Source: Amyelois transitella (Eukaryota; Arthropoda; Insecta; Lepidoptera; Pyralidae). From it: 64,000 nucleotides of DNA. Each line of letters opens with the position of its first letter. Position 1 is the stretch's first letter. Below, piece after piece: positions 58,201-64,000 of the stretch. The notes beneath the pieces were generated by a model. The model ran no database searches. It had not been told where the DNA came from and saw only the letters and a program-made list of their open reading frames with translations. The position numbers and the translations under genes are program-made. Location of the stretch: NCBI RefSeq assembly GCF_032362555.1, contig NC_083507.1, positions 9,427,001 through 9,491,000 of the forward strand, given 5' to 3'.

Positions 58201-61200
58201 CTTAGGAGTATACATGCCGAATCTCCATCTCGGATTCGGCGGTTAGTTCTGTGCGTTGACTATAACATGGAATCAGTCGATAAATGACCTCTTTTATATA
58301 TTAAAACTAGCTTTTTTTGTGGGATTCCGCTACCGTGGAGATTTTCAGAAAGGTAGGAAGTACCTAGCCAATGTTAATAATGCCAAAACATTACAAACTG
58401 TATGTTTACCAAACCTAAATGTTTCTTTTTAATATTACTTATCTCTACTCACACATTCTACATTATGCCTTTGACCACGGATCCTGGATTGGGTGAGTCA
58501 GTGGTTTTTACACGAAACGACTCCCGTCTGACCTCCGCAACCTTTGCAGGGGAACCGAACTATCGGATAATCATGTTCACACATCCAGTTGCCTGAATAT
58601 GCAGGTTTCCTATGAACATAACGTCGAAAATAGTCACTGGTGCATGGTCGAGGTGGGATTTCAACCTCTGCCTTTTATGCGCATTACGCATTTTAACCGG
58701 GAAACTCACCGATTCGACCACCGACCCTCTGTTAAAGCAGAGAAAAGTATCGAAGTAAGGATGGATATTGATAATCTAATCTTACCGGCTTAGTGGGAGC
58801 AGCTACTACTGGAGGCGAGGGATCCCGTTTTCTAACGGTGTCCTTTATAGCCCGAATTTTGTCATTTACGACGCGTTCCCTAAAACGAAAAGAAAAAATA
58901 TTTCACATAAACTTAATTACTTAATGCTTGTATGAAGAGAGTTATGAATGTGGACGAAGCGAAAGAAGTATGCAGAGATCGTGGCAAGTGGAAAGAGGTA
59001 GTCTCTGCCTACCCCTCCGGGAAAGAGGCGTGATTTTATGTATGTATGTATGTTAATTACTTAATTCGGCTTAAGATATTTATTTATTATGCACTAGCTT
59101 TCAATGCGTGAAAAATATCCTATTTCCTACTCCACATATCATAGTTCGGTGGTTCTACTGTGAACAGTTACGAAAGATACATACCTGTAGTTATTCTTCA
59201 CGTCGTCGACACCATCGTTAGCTGAAACATTACAACAATTATTTAGTTTTCTTGTTCTACGCACGCAACGCACGCAAAATGCAACATATTGTTTTTTTTT
59301 TCACTATTATCTACTCGTGGATGCATCTTTTTTGTGTCACGCAAAATTACGTAAGATAAAGAGTTTTGCACTTAATTCGACCACAATTTAAGAATAAGTT
59401 GAATTATTGACTTAAACTAAAAAGCTGGACTAACTAACTAAATATTTTTTACCAATCAGCTTAAAATTCATCAACAAAAATGACACATTTTTACAATGCC
59501 AATATGAAGTTCAGGGTACATTTTCGAGGTCAGTGTACAAAAAATTTTAAAATAGAATAAATTTTAATTTTATTTGCGCGACAATATTTGAGCAAAGTAA
59601 TCAAAGCGTGCCATTTGAACCCGCGAACTGAATGGTCCGCTATTAATGAAGCGCTCTATTAGGAGTACTACTATTATGAAACAGATAGCAAAGGACAATG
59701 TCATTTTCGGATTTAAGTATATGTAATGTATAATTTGTTCTTGTGATAAGGTCGTTAATTTATTGAGTTTTCGTCGCCGTCGTTTTCACTTAAAAATATA
59801 TCTACTGTACTACTTAAACTTAGTTACTTTAACTATATATCATACTGTACCCGATAAAAGATCATTCACGCACCTCGGGACCCGGAGAGGTCAGGATCTA
59901 ACTGGGGTTTAGACCAGGACGTAGAAGAAGAGTGTACCGAATACTCACCTAGCGAATTGATAAGATCTTCGTCCACCACCTCTTCAAACGTGGCGCCCGG
60001 CTGCTCGCTAAAGTGGAAGCCTTTAAACAGCCACTGAGATATTTGTTCTCTGAAACATTATCACTTGTTTTTAGGCACGAAAATAAATATTTATATAACA
60101 TGGGGAAATAACATTTCATTACTAACTGATGCTCTAACGGGGCAACATCGTGCGGAAACCTTCACATTTAGGTAAATGGCCAAGATTCCCTTGCAAAGAT
60201 TGCGGACGTCATACGTGGGCCGCCTCGTGTAAAAACCTGACTTACCCAATCCAGGCATTATCCTGGTCGTAGGCGTCTTCTGCCCAAAGGTGAATGCGCA
60301 GCCGAGACTTACGCCAGGAGAACGAGAAAGGATTCATATAATACATTATTTTTAGATTTTCTTTTATTAAATATAAACTATGTAAATTCTTAATAAACAA
60401 GTAAAATAAGTCTTGATCGTCATACAGCCGTATAATTCGAAAATCCCCTCGTCCCTTATTACACTACACGCCTATCATCTTTTTCGTCATGTCTCCTATT
60501 TCGGTTCTACTGGAAATGATTTGTTTAGAAATATGCAGAACCTTTGTTCTATTGTTTCTTGTATCGAGTTCCTAGCGACTTCGTTCATCGTGAAAGATCA
60601 CCCAAAAAGCTGACCTCTCTGTATTACCCCTTTTTTAAGTTGGACCAAACATCTGTGAAAATTGCATTTACATCGAAGAAATAATTTTCGCGTTTTGCGA
60701 GAACAAAACTACATACAGATTTTTTGGTAATACCTTTCAAATACAGTTACTTTTTTATTAGGTATAGGTATAGGATATAGAGTATAGACGTACATAAATA
60801 AAAAAAAAAACATCCACCACTCACTTTTCATTTTCGTACTCCGTTTTATCGATGTTGATGGGCCGCAGCCTGCCGTATTTGTCCTCGACGCGCTGCGCCA
60901 GGCGGCTCAGTATGATGGCCACGCCTTCCCGGCAACGCGGTTGCGTGCGGTAAGGCGTTAGTAGCGAACACGCTTTTGTAAAATGGCGCATCTGCAAACA
61001 TAAATATAAATACATATACAGAGTGATTGGTAATTCGCGTCGCATATTGAATGGGCGTCCTCGACATCTGATTCAAATAATTAGAAAAAAATGGAGGGTT
61101 AAAATTTTACTTAATTATCGCGTAGCGACCGCACGGTATTCCCATTTGTGCACTAAATATATTTTGATTGTTTTTTTTATATATTCACGTCTTTATACCT

Positions 61201-64000
61201 GATGGAGTAGATGGAGCCAACTCTTTCAAAAAGACTGAAGGCTGTATAACCTCATGGTTATTATTGGATCATTCCAATACCAGTATGCATCCCCAGCAAG
61301 ATTCCAGAGGTCAGAAGGAAAACGCTTTGTGTAAGCACCTGATTCAATCAATTCATGGTCAAGGTACCTAGCTCCTCTCCAGAGAGTTAAGGGTGTAATC
61401 GGCATTAACGCTAAGAGGAAGAAGAGTGGAAAGTTACCATATACGCATAACGGTGCCAGAAGCAAGTGAGATGATTGATGATAGTGCGCGGGTGTCCCTG
61501 CTTGCCGCACAACGTGCACAGGTACGAGGGCTCGTGGTGCGCCTCCTCCGGCGGGTGCTCGATCAGGTACTCCAGGCCCACCAGCGGGGTCCTGGCCCAA
61601 GGAAACGATCATTGAGAACAGGTTTTTGAACAATTCTAGTTTCCGACACTTAGAATAGGACCACTCCGTAGCATACCCGTAGATGTCGTAAAATGTGACT
61701 ATGGGATTAAGCACTTTTCTACACTAGAAGACTCCCAAGTGGCGGCCGGTCTTAAAAACTTTTGCCGAATAAACCATGATGAGAGTTTTTGAACAATTTT
61801 TATACAGAATTACTCATAATTACTATAAAATGTGATCTTCAGTAGGCAGTTTTCCTATTAATAACTTTTCCAAATAAAAAGGTATAAATATCTATCTTCT
61901 ATGCATAAAAGGCTATGAAATATAAAACTTAGGTGAATAAAAAACACAAACTCGAAACGCCAAGTCGAGAATTGATATTTAGCATGCAAGATGTCTGCGG
62001 TTTAGATTGCACTTAAAAAGATTTCTCGGAATTACCCCTAGAACGAAAATAAACAGGATTCAGGAGCCGCGGGCATAATCCAGTATAAAATAAATATTAA
62101 CAAACGATAATATATTGTTACACTCACTTGACTTTGTCCAGAGTGTCCTGAAGGTGGCATGTGGTGTTCATATACTTGTTGTACTTGAGGCTAAGCTCGG
62201 ACGGGCTCTTGTTGTGCAGCTCGACCTCCTCCGCCATCTTTTTCGTCACTGACACTGCTGACACGCCTGGAGAAACATAACTCATTTAACTCAACCTTCG
62301 AAAACCAACTCAAATTCAAATTACTTTTTTGTAACTATTATTGTTATGGGACATTTCAAACATCACTTAATCATTGCATATCTTTTGGTTTCACAACATT
62401 TATAATATAAGATAAATTACTTAAAATTAAGGCTACTGCCGCTTCCAAAGCGTCAGTACAGAAGAAGCGGTAACCAACTACCTACACTGCAGCATTTTCT
62501 TCAATAACGTCAACTTTACGATCATCCAAACTTGGAATAGAAATGTGGACGAGAGAATATATTGTTAACTAACATGTGTCCTTTTTTCTTTACTAAGGTT
62601 TTTCAGGTTTTCGGCTAAAGCTGCACATAGTCAGGCTTTATGATTGCCTCTCTCTCTCTCATCTATTCGCATTACATATTTTTTTCGGGACCTTGGAATC
62701 GCTTTTTGATTACCTGGACAAAATTTACGTTGCCGGCCTGTCCAGCTTAATACAATTTTTTTCTAAACCTTTTTTCAGAAAAACAATTGCAGAAATAAAA
62801 ATTGATGTTTTATTTCAAGGTTTTGGTCTATCTCTGCGATATATTTCACCGAATAGGTCTGATATTTTTTAAGGTCATTCAACTCAAACCAAAATACAAA
62901 TCATTCCTCTATTTTATAATAGCTTATGCTCGCGACTTCGCAAAACAAAAAATTGCCTATGTTCTTCCTCCAGGTCAACACCATCGGTGGACCAAATTTC
63001 AATTAAATCAGTTCTGTAGTTTATGCGTATAATCGTAACAGAGAAAGATAATCTCGCTTTTATAATATTAGTTGGAATTAATTAGTATGGATGCTTATAT
63101 AATAATTTGTATAGTACTCAAAGTAGCGGCGCCACGATTGGGGAAAACTACATCTATATTTTACGGCTCTTACCTTCATTGGCAGTTTTATTTTTATTTA
63201 TTGCCTCGCCCCTTTCTCCCAAAATGTATGGATGTTGCTCAAAGATGCTCACAGGCCATAGATTCTTCAGTGCTAGCTTGTTTTTGTGTTTCTTCCCCGA
63301 TATGTGCGTCTGTAACAAATATCATTCTCAAATAGATATAATTAAAAAATAATGCTATTATTTAAACCGCATTCCTAATATGTTCTTTTCTTGACTGGGG
63401 GTCGTGACCACTATAAACTGCTCTTCTCACGAAGGCACTCAAGGCGTCTGCGCCACAGCCGATCATTTCCGTCCATCTCGTCGGCGTTCGTCCCTGATCT
63501 CTTCGGTTTGGGAGACAAGTATTTCTACGTTCGTGGTAGGTTTTAGGAATTCCTTTTTTTTTAATTTCCTCTTCCGTGCAAACCATAATAACCATGGAAA
63601 AAATGCTAATTCTCACCTGCAGAATGGTCTCGCCGCTGCAAAACGCCGCACATGGGTAACACAGGTATATCCACTTGCCGGCGAAGTCGCGACCTCTCCT
63701 CTCCACCATGCAGCGCGTGGTGCCATCCTCCACGTGGATCTTCAAGCTAGCAATGTGCTCCTGAAACTCTTGCTCAGCCTGCAAGCAACATTAACGCCTA
63801 TTAACACACACGCAAAATATCTCACAAAGATCAATAAAAATATATAATAAATTAAGTCATTTTCATCTAATAGCGCTCCGTTATAACCGTGGGATGAAGA
63901 GACAAATAAAACAGACCACAATATCGTTTTTATTTATTTATTTTACTTATGTAAGATATTTCAAAAAAATGCTTAACGTTTCAACCACACTTACCAGATA
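46268..64000 (-). CDS. Large zinc-finger, RS- and RGG-rich nuclear protein (5' end outside window)
   Basis: Not recognised by name. Twenty-two complete exons join in frame to 1,356 residues; a donor at 63,995 shows another exon crosses the edge. Exons: 63617-63778, 63174-63309, 62128-62266, 61438-61591, 60825-60991, 59949-60049, 59185-59221, 58786-58879, 57948-58051, 57090-57213, 56263-56428, 55489-55711, 52702-52851, 52037-52138, 51643-51792, 51088-51247, 50396-50518, 49532-49735, 48742-48883, 48316-48466, 47424-47742, 46268-47230. Numbering from the first complete exon, U1/matrin-like C2H2 fingers use C40, C43, H56, H62 and C171, C174, H186, H192. Then come a conserved-looking charged domain, RS-rich stretches (about 530-720), an Ala/Arg-rich helix (about 765-832), a coiled segment, a DDDD acidic patch near 1030, and a C-terminal MQDNRG/RGG tail. 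This composition suggests pre-mRNA binding in the nucleus, by inference only. Confidence 0.85.
46480..46755 (-). repeat. Coding minisatellite: MQDNRG repeats
   Basis: Within the last exon of the RS/RGG gene, about twelve imperfect copies of an 18-bp-type unit, ATGCAGGATAACAGAGGC, encode variants of MQDNRG with HMQG and FMQD forms. They are followed by an RGRGRG tail at the C-terminus. Such low-complexity repeats are typical of disordered RNA-binding tails. Copy number is likely to vary between individuals. Confidence 0.8.
47873..47945 (-). repeat. SINE family A fragment
   Basis: A short complement of the tail region is visible: TCCTTACGGGGTAGGCAGAG, then TACAGCTGAACGTGGC rejoined in the opposite sense. 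The fragment appears rearranged. Confidence 0.4.
48599..48645. repeat. Perfect 21-bp intronic hairpin
   Basis: The left arm 48,599-48,619 begins CAGGAGATTATTCACCC. The right arm 48,625-48,645 is its exact complement, with a 5-nt loop, CAGGA. The surrounding bases (CCTTTGACCA, CACCCAATCCAGG) resemble the family C SINE, so it probably arose inside a SINE remnant. It lies in the intron between exons 48,742-48,883 and 48,316-48,466. Confidence 0.9.
49190..49320 (+). repeat. SINE family C fragment
   Basis: It shows GTCGTGAAGGTCAGGTGAAA, CGTGTAAAAACTTGACTCAC and CCAATCCAGGATCAT in order. The tRNA-like head and the final GAAGAAG tail are not present. Confidence 0.5.
51826..51995 (+). repeat. SINE family C, 3' body
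   Basis: It contains GCGGAGATCAGACGGGAGTC, TGTGTAAAAACATGTCTCAG, CCAATCCAAGGTCATAGTCA, AAGAGGTGAGGATATAACTG and a GGCGGAAGAAGAG end. It lies in the intron after exon 52,037-52,138 and antisense to the gene. Confidence 0.65.
52567..52680. mobile_element. Hairpin MITE, copy 2
   Basis: The right arm reads ACAGCGATAGTTTCTCGCGC followed by GATAAAAACGGCGTCGCGCG, almost the same as the right arm of the element at 18,340-18,442. The left arm has CACGCCGTTTCTATCACGCG followed by AAAAACGATAGCTGT. It sits 21 bp before (genomic left of) the boundary of exon 52,702-52,851, that is, just inside the intron beyond its donor. Confidence 0.65.
52900..52980 (+). repeat. Degraded LINE 3'-end fragment
   Basis: The segment GCTCAGGTCAAGAGTACTCG followed by AAACCGACAAGCTTGCATG translates to AQVKSTRNRQACM, which matches the LINE C-terminus just upstream of the part kept at 30,727. 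It then degrades. Confidence 0.5.
52985..53168 (+). repeat. SINE family A, 5'-truncated
   Basis: GAGCTAGCAACCTGTAACTA, AATCTCAATTGTAGTATTAA, TTGGCTCTGTCTACCCCGCA and GGGATATAGACGTGATTATG followed by TATATATGTA are all readable. Confidence 0.6.
53330..53425 (-). repeat. Dispersed repeat family D, reversed piece
   Basis: On the minus strand GTCAACGTAACTTAGGAAAA, GAAGCAGCGCAACAAACTAC and CGGACGTCAATTTAGATAT match the 3' half of the family D elements. It lies just left of the pogo-like element. Confidence 0.45.
54054..54101. repeat. Tandem AATATTG repeat upstream of the Psq exon
   Basis: A 21-bp unit TAATATTGTCAATATTTTTG plus C is found exactly twice, at 54,054-54,074 and 54,081-54,101, in a stretch rich in further CAATAATATTG copies up to about 54,150. 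The unit contains AATATTG/CAATATT inverted symmetry. Confidence 0.75.
54219..54397 (+). pseudogene. Psq-type HTH block of a pogo-like transposase
   Basis: The block begins MPKTSKVQCSKENLQKAIEA and continues with STRQIVEKYCVLRSSLRYYI, the typical N-terminal helix-turn-helix (HTH_psq) of pogo/Tigger transposases. An acceptor-like TTTACAG directly precedes the ATG, and the frame is also open upstream to 54,026 through repeat sequence. It ends at a stop at 54,397. It would bind transposon DNA if expressed. No DDE domain follows. Confidence 0.7.
54991..55247 (+). pseudogene. CENP-B-type DNA-binding block of a pogo-like transposase
   Basis: The block MSEESRLEDWIKISLEKDFL, then DILDSVQKFLEENPRR, and FLNKPGDGWWKAFLKNIRRS resembles the HTH_CENPB domain, in which a conserved PG-x-x-W-x-x-x-FL motif appears. 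It follows the Psq block after about 0.6 kb, as in pogo-like proteins with an intervening gap. The frame ends in TGQLLCCDVGN, which is already subterminal repeat. Confidence 0.65.
55818..56022 (+). repeat. SINE family A, 5'-truncated
   Basis: TAGAATAAGACCACTCCATT, TGATGTCGTTAAAAGCTAGA, TTTGAATCTCAATTCCATCA, GTTGGCTCTGTCTTCCCCGC and AAGGGATACAATCGTGAATA with a TATGTAGGTATG tail occur in order. Confidence 0.7.
56535..56640 (+). repeat. SINE family A, 3' third
   Basis: GAATCTCAATTCCACCATGA, AGCTGAATGTGGCTTTTGAA and TGTTAGCTCTGTCTATTTCG are readable, followed by a degraded GATGTGATAAATGTAT tail. Confidence 0.55.
57240..57415 (+). repeat. Dispersed repeat family D
   Basis: TGACATTTCAAATATCACTT, TTACTGCCGCTTATCCAAAA, CGTCAGTGCAGAAGAAGCGG, CAGCAGCATTATCTTCAATA and ACGTCAATTTCACAACTTAG are in order, ending GAGAGAATACATTGTTA. 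Confidence 0.7.
57620..57888 (-). repeat. SINE family A, reference copy with target duplication
   Basis: This is the best preserved copy, 269 bp. On the minus strand it starts GTGCCGTGTGGTTCCCGGCA, passes through GATGTCGTAAAAGGCGACTA, GATGGGCTAGCAACCTGTCA and AACAGCTGAACGTGGCC, and ends GGGATATAGACGTGATCATA with a TATG tail. It is flanked by a perfect 14-bp duplication, GTTCGAAAAAATGT, at 57,606-57,619 and 57,889-57,902. Good preservation and an intact duplication indicate a fairly recent insertion. It lies in the intron left of exon 57,948-58,051. Confidence 0.9.
58455..58745 (-). repeat. tRNA-derived SINE (family C), longest copy
   Basis: Read on the minus strand, the 5' head contains an A-box-like TGGTCGAATCGGTGAG (near 58,705-58,720) and a B-box-like GGTTGAAATCCC (58,655-58,666), spaced as in a tRNA-derived pol III promoter. 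The body follows with TTGCGGAGGTCAGACGGGAG, GTGTAAAAACCACTGACTCA and CCCAATCCAGGATCCGTGGT. It is the only copy in the window with a readable head. Confidence 0.75.
58926..59052 (+). mobile_element. LINE 3'-end insertion with target duplication
   Basis: The plus strand encodes MKRVMNVDEAKEVCRDRGKW and then [17 protein letters not shown], followed by GTGATTTTATGTATGTATG. It is flanked by a perfect 13-bp duplication, TTAATTACTTAAT, at 58,913-58,925 and 59,053-59,065. This is a 5'-truncated, target-primed insertion of the same LINE family whose RT segment is in the hAT-like element. Confidence 0.9.
59868..59940 (+). repeat. SINE family C, 3' end, beside a splice donor
   Basis: GGGACCCGGAGAGGTCAGGA, CTAACTGGGGTTTAGACCAG and GACGTAGAAGAAGAGTGT match the 3' end of family C. 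The tail ends about 8 bp from the donor boundary of host exon 59,949-60,049. Confidence 0.6.
60185..60340 (+). repeat. SINE family C, 3' body
   Basis: GATTGCGGACGTCATACGTG, CTCGTGTAAAAACCTGACTT, ACCCAATCCAGGCATTATCC and GACTTACGCCAGGAGAACGA are readable. It is antisense to the host gene. Confidence 0.6.
61180..61232 (-). repeat. SINE family A fragment
   Basis: A short complement of the family A tail: TATTCACGTCTTTATACC followed by a GGAGCCAACTCTTTCAAAAA block with GACTGAAGG. Confidence 0.45.
61270..61431 (+). repeat. SINE family C, 3' body, beside a splice donor
   Basis: AGATTCCAGAGGTCAGAAGG, TTTGTGTAAGCACCTGATTC, AATTCATGGTCAAGG, CTCCTCTCCAGAGAGTTAAG and GCTAAGAGGAAGAAGAGTGG are in order. 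The tail stops about 7 bp from the donor boundary of host exon 61,438-61,591. Confidence 0.65.
61648..61702 (+). repeat. SINE family A fragment
   Basis: A short 5' portion of the element: TTAGAATAGGACCACTCCGT followed by AGATGTCGTAAAATGTGACT. Confidence 0.45.
62345..62575 (+). repeat. Dispersed repeat family D, longest copy
   Basis: ATGGGACATTTCAAACATCA, CTTAATCATTGCATATCTTT, CTACTGCCGCTTCCAAAGCG, TCAGTACAGAAGAAGCGGTA and CATTTTCTTCAATAACGTCA are all present, ending GAGAGAATATATTGTTA. Confidence 0.7.

Noticed and set aside
58640..58745. A functional tRNA gene
   Set aside because: A-box- and B-box-like motifs are present, but no intact cloverleaf can be formed and the sequence continues into a SINE body.

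Overview
The window looks like nuclear DNA of an insect, most likely a moth or butterfly. Coding sequence sits in short, GC-rich, spliced exons inside AT-rich introns, and the region is littered with degraded short retroelements whose tails are TATG-type microsatellites. The order-level assignment is inference from repeat style; no sequence comparison was run.

Layout. From 1 to about 28.2 kb I see almost no coding sequence. The one plausible coding exon (12,881-13,051, minus strand) encodes a signal peptide and a short mature N-terminus; the rest of that gene would lie to the left of the window. This part also holds a hAT-like DNA transposon (19,043-21,297) that carries an internal piece of a LINE reverse transcriptase, two hairpin MITE-like elements and many SINE fragments.

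From 28.35 to 44.72 kb lie two core DNA-replication genes, head to head. MCM7 is on the minus strand (16 coding exons, 719 residues) and the DNA polymerase alpha catalytic subunit is on the plus strand (11 coding exons, 1,491 residues). Only 396 bp separate their start codons, and that interval holds two E2F-type sites. Both reading frames close exactly across all inferred splice sites. The products act at origin licensing and at primer extension, so shared S-phase control makes sense.

From 46.27 kb to the right edge runs a third large gene on the minus strand (22 complete coding exons plus the edge of another, at least 1,356 residues). It encodes a protein with two U1/matrin-like C2H2 zinc fingers, RS-rich central segments, an Ala/Arg-rich helical segment and a C-terminal MQDNRG-repeat/RGG tail. 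I do not recognise it by name; an RNA-processing role is inferred from composition. Its introns hold a 2.0-kb pogo-like element, a MITE, several SINEs and LINE ends, and a perfect 21-bp hairpin. A perfect 23-bp hairpin lies just after its stop codon.

Most notable points: the hAT element with a captured reverse-transcriptase segment; a LINE end inserted exactly at an MCM7 splice donor, duplicating the donor; a GC-AG intron in POLA1; the pogo-like element with about nine subterminal ATTGCCCA motifs; SINE tails abutting splice donors; and a SINE/LINE pair that appear to share a 3' tail.
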